Shown here: one piece after another, positions 21,818 through 34,357 of the stretch
Position numbering within the stretch: the stretch's first letter is position 1
Layout of the letters: the number at the start of each line of letters is the position of its first letter
NCBI GenBank assembly: GCA_947044365.1
Contig: OX345636.1
Coordinates: 23,407,466 to 23,471,465 of the forward strand
Direction of reading: 5' to 3'
Origin: Petrosia ficiformis
Taxonomy: Eukaryota > Porifera > Demospongiae > Haplosclerida > Petrosiidae
DNA length: 64,000 bases
Made by a program: the position numbers and the translations under genes
Notes under the pieces: generated by a model
Told to the model about the DNA's origin: nothing
Database searches by the model: none
The model's input: only the letters and a program-made list of their open reading frames with translations

Positions 21818-22910
21818 TTAATTAATAGGACATTCGTGATGGCTTGTACGTAAATATTCAGTAGAACCACACTTACAAGTTTTCTTACTTGTTACAACAG
21901 AACCACCATCGGGTCCAGTAACAGTTGTTTGTGACAGCAGATCACTACCACCTTGAACAGTAGCATCATCATCATCATGGGCCTCATCATCATTACCATA
22001 TCCATGACTTGTCTCTTGTTCCTGTAACCATTGTTTCCTTACCTCTTGTTCTATTTCTTTCTTCCTTTTCAGTGCAATTCTTTTCTTTTTAAATTCATCA
22101 GTTTTGAGTTTCTCCAACTTTTTTGCCCTTTCATCATTTGCCTTCCTTAGAGCTTCCTCCATTCCATCAAACAGAGGCAACTTAAGTCTGCGGAGCAAAT
22201 CTAACATCCAGTGGTAATGTACACCTCTCTCTTACCTGTTAACCATGTCATATTACTTTGACACAAACCCAAATTTGTTGATGTTATGTAATGTAATCTA
22301 TGTAAATGAAGATTTTTTGACCTAAATCTAACTGGAGGTTAGAATGTCCCCTCCCTAGTACAGGATGTATTAAATCATAAGCACGAGAAGCACGTTCATC
22401 ACACTCGATCTCATAGGCTAAATCACAAGTACCACCCTCCCACTGATGGATATTACGAGCATGGTACTTACCTAAGTTACATAATTTCTTTTTAAAGGAA
22501 TCTGGATCCTTACCTGAGTGAACAAGGCAGCAGTAGAAATTAATACGTGCCTGTCTAATGAACCTATCTGATAAACAACCACACCTCTTCTTGTGTTTAC
22601 CACCTGAACAACAACACTCAACTGTGTCAACATCTGGAAACTTTACTCTATACTTATTCATATATCGTTCAGTGAATGTTTTTATTCCAGCCATTTTCTT
22701 TAGTTTATTAATGTGAGCACGAGCAACATGTCCACCACAAAGCATAACACGTGTTGTTGTTTCCTGGTAGTTGTGAGGTAGATTCTGTTTCAACAGGATT
22801 AATATCTGGGATCCTTCTCTCCTCCTGTGGCTGTCCAATCTTTCTCCTCAAGTTCATCATCTTCATTCTTTTCTTTGATATCTCTCTTACTTTTTTTTGT
22901 ATCCATTTTG
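21818..22910 (-). pseudogene. Mutator-like transposase, copy 1 (frameshifted)
   Basis: The minus strand carries, in order: a charged N-terminal segment starting near 22904 (MDTKKSKRDIKEKNEDDELE), a break, then VMLCGGHVARAHINKLKKMA, a long insert with CGCLSDRFIRQARINFYCCL and LGKYHARNIHQWEGGTCDLA, YEIECDERASRA followed by GRGHSNL, STNLGLCQSNMTW (another frame), LPLFDGMEEALRKANDERAK, an acidic stretch, and the C-terminal CKCGSTEYLRTSHHECPIN. The CGGH-AR-AH motif and the Cys-rich ARxNF…YHAR…H region match, from memory, the metazoan Mutator-like transposase domain family. At least two frameshifts make it inactive. Confidence 0.65.
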
Positions 22911-23400
22911 AAATAAATAGGTACGCCATTAATTATGCATGCGCGCATGGGCACATGCTTCGATTCACTTCAACGCTTTTTTCGCCAATGAAGCGTATTC
23001 CTCACCCAATTGAACAGCCCACTCGTAATAACTTCTAAATAATGTACAATTCTGTCGTGGATTTTTTTTCCTTCTGGTCTCTCTTACCAGAATAGGATAT
23101 AATGATGAATAATAAAATATATTTGAGAGAAAACGAAATTTCACCACAGCAGATGTTTATATCTGGAATGGAACTATAAATTTGAACACAAAAAACAAAT
23201 GTTAATTCTTTTCTTGTGGCGAAATTTACCATTGAATCTGCAAAGAAATATTGACGTTGAACAGAATATTTCTATATCTGAAAGTAGCAAACATCTCAAA
23301 TTGCATATTTGTAATTAGTAGGTGTACTGCTTTAACAAAATGCTATAAAACATTGATTATCAATCACAAAATTTTATCCTCCCTTCCTACCTTAATAACA
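22911..23400. other. no firm feature
   Basis: A minus-strand open stretch near 23030-22970 (SYYEWAVQLGEEYASLAKKA) looks protein-like but is isolated. Confidence 0.4.
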
Positions 23401-23401
23401 G

Positions 23402-23985
23402 GCAGTTCTCAGTCTTTTATAGTGGAGTGAGGACCTTCTTTGAAAAAGCTGTGGAATATTCTCTGAAGAATCTGCCACTCCATGATGAAGTTTTAAGGAA
23501 TGCTTCAATTGTTAATTTTGAAGACCGATTAAGAATTTAATTCAAGCAGAATATTTTAGCTTCATTTATATCATAGTATACCCACAATACCATTTTCATC
23601 CTCATCAGAACTGGTAGAGTACCAGCTTTTAAGTAATACAGACATCCCCCAGTCTGTTTGAGATGATGCTAAGGTTTATGAAGATCCAGATAACTCTGAA
23701 CACGAACACTACCACTACAGAATGGATATCATTTGGAATTTCTCGTCTACTATGAAATATGGAGATGGGCATAAGACGTATGGTAGACTTTCTAAGTTAG
23801 CACTCCTGATACTCATTATTCCACATTCAAAATGTAGAGGAAGAAAGGTTTTTTTCCATGGTCAGGAAGAACAAAACCTCTTTCCATCCAAATTTAGATA
23901 TTGAAACTCTTTTGAGTCTTCTTACTGTTAAACTAGCTACACATGAACCATGTCATGTCTTTAATCCACCCAGAAGGAAAAAATA
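23402..23985 (+). pseudogene. hAT transposase C-terminal remnant
   Basis: It begins FSVFYSGVRTFFEKAVEYSL then KNLPLHDEVLRNASIVNFED. After stops it continues with HEHYHYRMDIIWNFSSTMKY and YGRLSKLALLILIIPHSN. A one-base shift leads to VEEERFFSMVRKNKTSFHPN and LLTVKLATHEPCHVFNPP, the dimerisation end of a hAT protein. The order and spacing fit one element. The N-terminal two thirds are missing. Confidence 0.65.
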
Positions 23986-24084
23986 ATTGATCACAGCAGT
24001 TGTCACACTGCACGATCTGATGATGCTTTAGATGTATCACAGATGAATGTAAAGCCTGGTGGGAACCGGTCCATATGGAATGGA

Positions 24085-24500
24085 CCGGTTCAGAAGATGA
24101 ATTTTAGTGTATGTGTTCCTAAGAGGATAAAATTAATTATTGATCAAGATGTCAATACAATTAAAAAGAATGGAGATGAAATGAGAAAGGTATTAAGTGG
24201 ATGATTTTTAAGAATGAGACTTGCCGAATACAACACGTTTTAAATGGGAAAGGACACATGTTTGTTTTTACCAAAATTTCATCCAGAACTTAACCCAATT
24301 GAACGCGTTTGGAGCCAAGCAAGAAGGTACACTAAGGCATATTGTAAATACACACTGCCGTCCTTAAGAAAAAATATTTCGAAAGCTTTCGATTCCATTA
24401 CAGGAGAAAATATAGCAAATTATTATTAAAAAGTAAGACAATATACCCGGGAGGGTATGCAGGTGGACTAGACCTGGAAAAAAAGGTACAAATCTATAAT
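24085..24500 (+). pseudogene. IS630/Tc1-like DDE transposase C-terminal fragment
   Basis: Fragments read VPKRIKLIIDQDVNTIKKNG, then after breaks LFLPKFHPELNPIERVWSQA (24262-24321), the block holding the third catalytic acid (NPIERVW) in this superfamily, then RRYTKAYCKYTLPSLRKNIS and the tail VRQYTREGMQVD. It is truncated on the left and out of frame at several points. It lies head to tail after the hAT piece. Confidence 0.7.
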
Positions 24501-24657
24501 ATACTAAATATCAAGAAAATGGCTAATTTTCTTTTTGCAATGTAGTGTGACATTTTCCAGTGCAAAAAAGAATCAAACAGTTCTTACAAAGTAGTAAGTT
24601 TCAAATGAAATAAATACAAAACCAAAAAAATATTTATAAAAATGTGCAAGTGTCAAA

Positions 24658-25240
24658 TTGGAAGTTTATGCTGTGTTGCACTATACCTTAATGGAGTGCT
24701 GTTATATTACAAACACTTATATCAACATGGTTAGGGATAGCACAGTCAAGGGAGCTATCTATATAAAGGATCATCTAAATCCATGGAAGAATTTGAAGCA
24801 CGGGGTGGTTATGAAGCTAGCTAGAGCGAAAGGGATGTAAATTGGTGTCCATTGGGAAGATTCCGACTTATATTCTGCGAAACCAGTAGCAGAATGCTTT
24901 CCAGAGTGTAAAATTATGATCTGCGGTGGTCATGCAGGCAAAGCTCACTTGAAAAGTATTCCAAATTGAAGACAGTTCCAGCAGGTTTAGTTTATACAGT
25001 GCACAAGAGCAAGTTCCTTCAAATAACCGAAGCATCATGGTCACTGTGATGACAAACACATGGAAGAAAGGTTATGGTTGTCTCAACGATGCTTTTATTA
25101 TGAGAGCATGTAATAACTTCTCTTATATTGTGATGGAATCTAAGTCTGCTAAATTTGTGAAAAGGCTATGTGGTAGAAGTGAAAACAGAGCAGGAAATTG
25201 TAAAATTACAACAATAAAATTGAAAGTGAAGTGGGGATTC
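24658..25240 (+). pseudogene. Mutator-like transposase, copy 2 (degenerate)
   Basis: Starting near 24841 it reads GVHWEDSDLYSAKPVAECFP then ECKIMICGGHAGKAHLKSIP, the same CGGH-AH motif as the copy at 21818-22910, preceded by the expected W-x-D-S segment. Further on, after a frameshift, KKGYGCLNDAFIMRACNNFS matches the GCLSDRFIRQARINF part of copy 1. It is truncated soon after. Confidence 0.6.
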
Positions 25241-25255
25241 ATCATAAATTATGCA

Positions 25256-25645
25256 TAACATAGTCAAACATCGTTAATGCTACATGAAGTCTATCTCCGT
25301 CTTGATAATATCTGTATTCATTCAAGTCAGTTAGCTCACTAATATTGTGTGAGAATCGAGGTCTGTGTAGTGTGTAGCTGTGGTAATTGTGCTGATAAAA
25401 GAACGTTTGAGTGTGAATGAAAGGATTATACTCCATATCTCCTTTATAAAAGCGAGTGTGAATTGTAGACAGCCTTGTTCACCCTGTGCTTGAAATATCC
25501 CCGCAATCACACTGATAGCACAGATGGCTATTACATGGCCAAAGAAATAAATAAAGCTGTTTGGGGAGCTATAGATAATCAAAACCTGGACTTTAGCCCT
25601 TGTGGCTGCATAGTCTATGGTGGTGGGTGTGTTACTGGTCTCCAT
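25256..25645 (-). other. unrecognised minus-strand ORFs with a membrane-like segment
   Basis: The frame from 25645 starts METSNTPTTIDYAATRAKVQ and contains a hydrophobic run, SFIYFFGHVIAICAISVIAG, then CLQFTLAFIKEIWSI. No family is recognised and no start context or splice structure supports it strongly. Confidence 0.2.
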
Positions 25646-25649
25646 AGGT

Positions 25650-26045
25650 GAAATGGAGTCAAAGGAGGACTGTTCATCACAGCTGGGTATTTATGCCGTT
25701 GGAAAATTCAGTTTACAAAGTAATAGAAGGAAAAATTAGTAGGTGTGGCAGTATATAAAAAACAGCAATGTGGCTATGTGTTGTATCACTGATGATGACA
25801 TTGTAAATTTTAAAATAGTGGACAGTGTCAACCGAATCAATTTGATGGAGACAGATGCAGTGAGGAAGTTTGCAAGAATATTAATCGCTACTCTTAAGTA
25901 TGTCCATGATAAACTTTTAAATTAATCTTTAGCAGAACTTTATGCTTTATTACGAGTATTTTTACCATAATAGCATTACTCACACTGATGAATGCTAGTG
26001 CAAAAAGCAAAACACCACGTTGATGCAATAATCGAATAAAACTTA
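25650..26045. other. no recognisable feature
   Basis: One short plus-strand open frame (25743-25925) without recognisable domains. The rest is unique sequence. Confidence 0.4.
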
Positions 26046-26305
26046 CACCACTGATGGAAATGAAACAGTGAAAATGTAAAAGAAACGGTGTTGAATAATG
26101 AAGAGCCTTCGGTAAGTAATATTTTGTTGTTTATACTCGTACTGAAATAATTAATTTTTTGAAGTCTGATGGAAATCAAACGGTGTTGAATAATGAAGAG
26201 CCTTTGGTAAGTAATAATTTGTTGTCTATACACATACTGAAATATTATTTTTTAGAAGTCTGATGGAAATGAAATGATGTTGAATAATGAAGAGCATCAG
26301 AGATA
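26046..26305 (+). repeat. three tandem exon-like repeats with splice donors
   Basis: A unit of about 90 bp recurs near 26051, 26164 and 26257. It contains TCTGATGGAAATSAAACG and GTGTTGAATAATGAAGAGCC. In the first two units this ends at TTYG followed by GTAAGTAAT, an excellent 5' splice site. The putative exon in unit 2 is 42 nt from an AAG acceptor, a multiple of three. Confidence 0.7.
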
Positions 26306-27310
26306 ATTAATGCCCAAATACAGGTAACCCAAGAATATTCTGCTGTAGCCAATTAACAAAAATTATAGATGGGCTATACACTTGAACTTCCTTTGTAAGA
26401 AGCTAATTGACAACAGCTAGCCAGTTTCTGTCTGGACCAGTAAGTATTTTCACTGACCATTGAGAGCTCAAGGCACTAAGTATCTTCACTGACCATTGAG
26501 TCTGCTTGAGCTCAAAGACATCGCCAAAACTTCAGCTCCAGTATCAACTTTGAAGGTTATTTCGTGACCATTGACTAATACTCTACACTATTCTGAGCAC
26601 AGAAACCTTCATCAAAGTGTATGTTGTTCAAAATATTCAACATCACAATACATACATATAAGAGTACTCATCTTCTAGATGTGCTGTTGCATCAACAGCC
26701 ATGAACTATAATCTCTTTTTCAAAAAAATGACAATTATAGAGCCATGAGCTCGGAAAATTTTCATGCACGTGGCCCTTCAGGTACATTTGTTGTAACTGT
26801 GTGGTTTCGAATCTATGCTACTTTGCCTTTACTCATTGTCATTGCTTCACATAATCAACAGATTGCGCTGGCTTCTGATTCTTTAGAGTAGACTTTGTTG
26901 TTTGTGAACAGCTTCTCGTTTGACCTGTTTCCATTTAAGAGACACCAAGATAACTATAGAACAGTCATGCATCCCAAAATTGATGAGATCTCTAATCATT
27001 TTATTTTTTAGATTTCCAAATTCTCAGCTAGACTGTAGAGACTTATAATGAACTGCTCTTCTGATTCATCATCTTCTCAGTACCATTGATTGCAACAAGC
27101 ATGTTAGAAAATAACATCATTCCTCACTTGGAAAAAGGTGTCCAATTTAGCTATAATCGTATCATAACCTATTTGTTCTTTATCAGATACACCAGTAGCT
27201 GTCAGGATATCTTCACCAATACAATATAGGAGTGTGCTGGTGAGACGTGGGCAAAATTATTCAAACCTCCATTTCTATTTCAGCCATTCATCAAAAGGAG
27301 AACGAATTAA
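26298..27310 (-). pseudogene. Gypsy-type retrotransposon gag-protease remnant
   Basis: On the minus strand, LTSTLLYCIGEDI and AKLDTFFQVRNDVIF (about 27240-27110), followed in another frame by EEQFIISLYSLAENLE, match the gag region of K02A2.6-like Gypsy elements. Further along, VNGHEITFKVDTGAEV (about 26575-26530) contains the DTG active-site triad of the aspartic protease. LTGPDRNW and ILGLPVFGH (to about 26305) follow in family order. Stops and shifts are numerous, so it is an old, inactive fragment. The reverse transcriptase is not present here. Confidence 0.65.
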
Positions 27311-27319
27311 GAACCTGTA

Positions 27320-28080
27320 AACAAACACTATCCATTCTGCTCACACTAACAAACAACATGCATTCAACTATTGAGCATGCTCAGTTTACAAAACACGCGT
27401 GTAAAAATTAATTATTCATAGCTAAGCCCGTATAATTAGGTCTGCAAGTCAGACACGTGACACGTCACAATCAATGCATCGATAATAGAATGGATATAAA
27501 CATTGAATATGTGCATGAAATGTGATAAAAATTATCAATTTTAGACCACAAACATTGAGTTATAATTATAGAGTTATCAGTGATTGATGTTAAATTTTTG
27601 CATGATAATGTTCTCATCGTTCCACATGTCTGTAAACATCTGTCGACTTACAAGAATAGTATACAGAGTTATGACTCAACATGTTCATAATATAAAAGTA
27701 TGTATTATAAGAATCATTATAAGAATCATTGTAAAATACATCAAGCAGTAAAGTCAACATACATAATCTATCAAAGATTAGTACAGTACTAACATAGAGC
27801 CTAAAGTAGTATTGTACAAACACAAGGGGTAATATCAACATCAGTTCCGTACACTAGTTTATCTGTTAGGAAAAAGTGACATACTATAAATAATAAATTA
27901 TATCATATTGATGATTGGATGAATAGTGTATATAGTGCACAATTATAAAGCCTTAAAATTAAATGTGAGATTTTTTTATGAGTAAACAAATATAAACTAC
28001 GAGCTGCTACTGTTTACTCAGAAATACATCCTAGAGGCATAAAAATGCATGCACACAAGTAAACTATGTATCACTAAATT
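27320..28080. other. no recognisable feature
   Basis: AT-rich sequence downstream of CRIP1. It may include its 3' UTR. Confidence 0.5.
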
Positions 28081-28081
28081 C

Positions 28082-29077
28082 TCACTTTTTGTACTTGTGA
28101 GACTCTGTTCCTCCATGACCAAATCCTCCAGGACCGAATAGAGCACTGTAACATGGAGTATTACAGTATGGCTTTCTTTCATGCTGTAGAAAGAACATAA
28201 TTGGAGTTTATTAACCATACTACTATCATAACTAAGCTTGAAATTGAACATTCAAAGCTAGTTGATTTTTACAATCAAACGCATAACATGTCTATGAATT
28301 ACATTATACACTTATAGCTATATGACTAAATAAGGAAAAGACATGAGAGTGTCACTTACAAATCCAGTGGGTCTTGGGTAATTTGTACCACCTATTCTGT
28401 TAGTCAATGAGATTCATGATACGCACATCTTAAAATATTACTATTAACTCTCTTTGCACTTTGTTCAGTGTGCCTTCTGAATATCATTGATGAGCAAAAT
28501 AGGAGTGAAGGACCGTCTGAATGTGCCCCAGGTTGCATGTGATATTATGAATTGTATTCTGATGATCGTCCATGGTTATGTGAATTACAGTATGTCATTA
28601 AATAATGAATGTGTATCAGATTGAGAGTTCAAAATTCATTGTGAAAATAAGTGAAGTGTCGTTGCAAATGCATAATGAAATTACCCAAGTCAAACTAATT
28701 TTTTCAATTCGGTTTACATATACATGTATAACTCATTACCCATACATACTAATGCACAGTGACTAATTTAAAACTATATACATGTACATGATGTTATCGG
28801 AGGTGTAGAAAGAAAGAAAGACACCTGAGGCAATGGAAAAATGAAAATGAGAGTTGCCTCAGGTGGGATTCGAACCCATGACACTCTGTACTCCGGACAG
28901 ATGCTCTACCAACTGAGCTACCAAGGCAGCTCAGCTGGCAGGGTCCGAATCAAACATCTCATACGCCTGTATGAACAGGCTAACTTGACACTAGGCATTA
29001 GGTGAAGGCCGGGGTAATGAAACCACCAAAGACACCAACACCAAACCAAAGCATATACATGATGTTATCGGAGATGT

Positions 29078-29112
<35 letters not shown>

Positions 29113-32100
29113 CACCTGAGGCAATGGAAAAATGAAAATGAGAGTTGCCTCAGGTGGGATTCGAACCCATGACACTCTGTACTCCGGACAGATGCTCTAC
29201 CAACTGAGCTACCATGTATGAACAGGCTAACTTGACACTAGGCATTAGTAATTCATAAATTGCATACCTAATTTACAAATTTACAAGATTAGTAAGTAGT
29301 TACAGTAATTCATGAATTTTGCACATGTGTATGAGGACTAAACAAATGTAGGTTAGATCACAGAGAAGATGAACACTTGATCAATTTTGAAGACCGTTTG
29401 ACCATATCCTGCTTGATAAACTTACAGAAGGCATGGAGACTAGTGATCATGTACAGCAGACAAGTCAAAATAGAGCAAACGCTGTGACCGAAGCTGACAT
29501 TCTTTCAAAAATCGAAGGCGCTATACCAGCATCAACAGAGAAAACAACAACATGGGCTGTGAAAATCTGGGATAGTATGTTAGTAAATCAACAACGGCAA
29601 GGTGCTGAAATCCCACTACATCTTGAAAATATTGACAATGAACAGCTTAACTATTGGTTGTCCAGATTTGTCGTAAAAGTTAGAAATAAGAACGGTGAGC
29701 ACTATCATATCATAGTGGTACTTTTCTTTTCAGTATTTGTGCTGGTTTTGCAGCCATACATTCGTGAAAAGCGAATGAAAGATAACTGTAAAGTTCCTGT
29801 TGACATTTTCAAAGATCCATTATTTGCGTACTTCAGGGGTGTATTTGACAGTGTGCTAAAAGAGTCGCATCCATAGGGTATTGGAATCTATAAGAAGCAA
29901 GTTGAAGTAATCTCACCAGAGGTGGAAGAGCATTTATGGAATGAAGGCATTTTAGATGATGACACTTCAAAGAAATTTCTGGACACTTTAGCTTTTGTTT
30001 TGGACTTGAGCATTGAAACCTACAACCTGATATGTTGGAAATTAAAGAACCACGATTCATTAGCATACATGTACTTAATATATACAGAGTCTGGTCCTAA
30101 AAATAATTCAGGAGGTGTTCACCATTGTAAAGTTCAAAATAAGAGTGTGAAGGTGTTTGCTAACAACAGTAACCCTAAAAGGTGTGTTCTTCAACTGTAT
30201 CAAAAATACTCACAAGGGTGCAGATGAACAACAAATCATGTCAATCACAGGTCATCACAGTAGTACTGCTGTTAGGGCTTACAAAAAAGTATTTCACCGT
30301 CAGCAAGAAGAGTCAAGTCTAATGCTACAATCTAGCGATGCTAAAAACAGAAAGTTTCAGACAAAGGAAACAAAGCACCAAACACAATGATTGTATCTTT
30401 TGAAGCGAATGTATCAGTTCGAGAAGTAAAAACCTAAGTCCCAGTGTTCAACTTTAGTAGCTGTAATGTAACATTTAACTATCAATAAATTGATAGTACC
30501 ATTTGCAGTTGAGTTTTGTAATATCATTTTTCTCATGACAACACATGATTACACTCCACCTCTAGAAGCCATAGTACAGAGCAGGTTTCCATACAATTTG
30601 GAAACCTCATTAGTGACTAAAACATCAAAGGGAATTACTTATAAATGGTTTAACCTTTGTGCTTCATCATACATATTTGAATGACAATTTTCACTTTCGA
30701 ACATTTGAATGGGCGTAGTATTGCTCAAAATGCATAATGTATTAAGCTACTGTTGGATGACTGTTGGATGGCTGTTGGATGGCTGTTGGATGGCTGTTTC
30801 TTTGCTACAAATGTTTCTTCCAGCCTTTAGACAGCGTAGAATGCAACTTTATGTGTTTCTGTCAAAAGTTCAAAATACCATAAAATATGTATATATTAAT
30901 GTGTTTAAGCTAGCCAGCATTTTGTATCACTTTCATGTAACAAACTGTTCATAACAGCTGCATGTACTATAAAACGTGATTTTAAAGCTACATGTACATA
31001 ATTACAAAGAAACCCATTGCTACCAATTTAGGAAACGTCCATGTTTAATAAGCGAACTTGGTGAATGTTTGTTTGGTAATACTGGAAAATGTTAGAATTG
31101 GGAAAACTGACTGCTTTTGTTTATGCCCTAATGAATACAATGGCAGAAGTTCTGTAACTCAGGAAAAGTGCAAAACATTGCCTTAGTTTATTACATATTT
31201 CTACCATATATAATAATTTGTACATTTACTGTGGAACTGAACACTACTCTACAATGTTGTGTTTGTTGTACAACTACATCATTGCTTTGCCCTTCTACAA
31301 ATCATGGTACCAAAAAACATATTGCTAAAATTTTGATATAGCAATACATGAATGAAGTGTAAAGAATATATTTATGTCCCAAAATATGACTTAGCAATGA
31401 TCTTGTAACCATAGGATCCTAAATTCATTCTTAAAATTTATTTATATTTTAGCAGTAACACATGGCAGATGTTGTAGTTACAGGAATAACATGCTTATCA
31501 GAGAAAAAGGTATGTAGGGATGGCCTGGAAAATATGGATGCCCATGGTAAGCAACGAGTGATCTCCAAGGTTGCCATTAAAGACTAAGATCACTGATTGA
31601 ACCCTAACTCTGCCCTAAATGAACCACATAATGATAGTCATGAGATTTTGATGGCAATGTTGGACATAAAAATAAGTAACGAGCTGAAATCTTTGCTAAT
31701 ACATACGTTTTGATATTGAGTGTTTTTACGACTAACAAAAACCTCTAGGTAGCAAGAAATCAGTGTTAAGTAGAAAACCACCAAACAAAATTGAACTTAC
31801 CATTTCCATATACATGTATAACAAACCCCACATAAATATAGCCAGAAAAAAGTTAAAAAACACAAAGAAACTATACTTATGTAGGGTTGTTAAATGGAAG
31901 TGGTTAAACGGGAAAAGTTAGTTAGTTGAAGATTTGCTGAGGTAACTTGTCTGTGTGGTTTTTCTGTTTTGATACCCTCCATATCTAGTTGGTGTGCTTT
32001 TCAGCTTTGATAATCATACATGTTCCTTCGATTTTTGTAAACATGTGAATGACATTTTATTACATTCATGGTCATTGTAGCTTGTAGGTAAACATACACT

Positions 32101-34085
32101 ACACAAAGCACTTTGGCAAACTGATAATTTGTGTTATGTAACCACTAAGAATTGGATTAAGAAACTACACACATACACAAATATACTCAGTACACAAATG
32201 TATGTAGCTGGAGTTTCAGTGTTAAGTTTTGTAAAATAATTATACCAATGCAAAATGGTGTGTCATTAGTTTTAATAACTGATGTAAGTTACTATCCTTA
32301 CATACCTCAGCATGTCCACCAGGGCTCAGAGTTTTTCCACAACGAGCACATTTCAAGCAACTACGATGCCAATCCTTGCCAAGACTGGAGACACGTTCAG
32401 CTATATGATAATGTACATGTACATGTACAATGTAAATACTATGGTCATTAAACTATGACTGGATGCTAAATATAAATAACAATAACAGACCTTTACCTTT
32501 TCATTCAAATTATTGGCCAAGTCAATGGAAGGTTGCAGTCCTTAATGAATATACAAAATGTACAATATCGCTTCTTAAAGCTGTTGATGCATTCTATATT
32601 GCTGTACTTAAAAACTACAAAATGGGAAAACAATGAACTCCAGAAGTGACGTAAACTAACATTATTTTGCCTCTTCAGTGAAATGGTGTATTATTATGAT
32701 CGCAATAATTATATAATTTACATGTACATTAATTATTAGATTACATAAAATTAATATAAACAATTATGCATGTGTATATAACAAATGCACCACCTGCTGT
32801 GGAGGAGGTTTATGTGGACATAACCCAAGTCCTGAGTGGTATATCCACAAAACGTTTTAATACTAGCAGGTTGATTGTATACACCACATACACATGTAGA
32901 CATAAACCATGTCTAGGTGATGTATACAATTTGTATACATGTATATAACATACACCTAATCACATAAAACAGTTCCCATGGTAGCATATTACACGTATTT
33001 AGAGGTTATGATTGTCTTATAAGTATAAAACTATAAAAACGAAGTTTAGGTTCTGTAATTAGAGTAAAGATCAGACATCACCCATACTCGGATGCTATAG
33101 CGTTCTCTCTACCACTGCAACTGGAATTACTACACCATAGCAATAAAGTAATATCTCTGCATAAAAAGTTTCATGATGATCGCTTGCTTGGTCTTGGAGT
33201 TATAAGCTTGCAAAAATGAAATTCGAACACACTTACATGTATGATCGGAAAAATTAATATACATGTAGTATAGAGTTCAATTAGATTCTTCTGGTCACCA
33301 AAAAATTCCAAAAATTATACTTCCAAGTAAACACTACTATTTACAAAAAGGCGTCGCCAATTACTGATTGCTCAGAATGGTCCAGATAGTTGAATACAAA
33401 AAGCAGTCAAGCAAGAGATTTGGTTTACGACTAGAGTAGATGTTATTGGCAGATGGTACATTAGCCATTTATTTCCAGCAGTTTATAAGACATATGGATA
33501 GCTGTCCGTACATATATTAATTTTTCCGATCATAGGTGTGTCCGAATTTCATTTTTGCAAGCTTATAACTCCAAGACCAAGCAAGCGATCGTCATGAAAC
33601 TTGTTATGCAGGGATAATACTTAGTATACTTTCTTACAGTGGTATGGTAATTCGAGTTGCAGTGATAGAAAGAGCGCTATAGCGTCTGAGTAGTGGTGGT
33701 GTCCAATAATTGACACTTCACTCTAATATATGCCACAACGAAAAGGGCGTGGTCCTTTACCTAGGGCCAGCTGCATGTACCTTCGTTAGGATCATATGTT
33801 AACATTCCTCAACCTTCCATGGCTAAGTTAATTAGCAATGGTTTGGTGGACCATGCCCTTTGTGCTATGGTACATCCTAAACTTCACTTATACCTAATAA
33901 TAATTAACTTTTATTAGTAAAAGTCACATAATCAAACAAATTTTGACAGGCTCAATCCTGCAGCAACTTATAAATTCTATTATTTTAGTGATATATACAA
34001 CAGTTACAGAGACTATTACCATGATTACTAGCTGTACTCACAGAATCAAAGAAAGATGCATGGCAATGAATAATAATTATATAAT

Positions 34086-34123
<38 letters not shown>

Positions 34124-34252
34124 CCTGCAGCAACTTATAAATTCTATTATTTTAGTGATATATACAACAGTTACAGAGACTATTACCATGATTACTAGCT
34201 GTACTCACAGAATCAAAGAAAGATGCATGGCAATGAATAATAATTATATAAT

Positions 34253-34304
<52 letters not shown>

Positions 34305-34311
34305 TGTATAT

Positions 34312-34357
<46 letters not shown>

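Larger units (their letters stand above)
28787..29246. repeat. tandem duplicated tRNA-derived repeat with (GAAA)n
   Basis: The segment 28787-29003 is repeated at 29051-29246. The second copy has an expanded (GAAA)n run (about 29079-29112) and an internal deletion of about 45 bp. Each copy contains an inverted repeat (CACCTGAGGCAA … TTGCCTCAGGTG) in which the tRNA 3' acceptor end is mirrored. Confidence 0.8.

Noticed and set aside
24085..24500. Bacterial IS630 contamination
   Set aside because: Similar proteins are common in animal genomes, and the fragment sits between animal-type hAT and Mutator-like remnants with the same base composition.
28855..28927. Functional tRNA gene
   Set aside because: C at position 33, a Ser anticodon without a long variable arm, the mirrored acceptor end and a truncated twin all argue against function.
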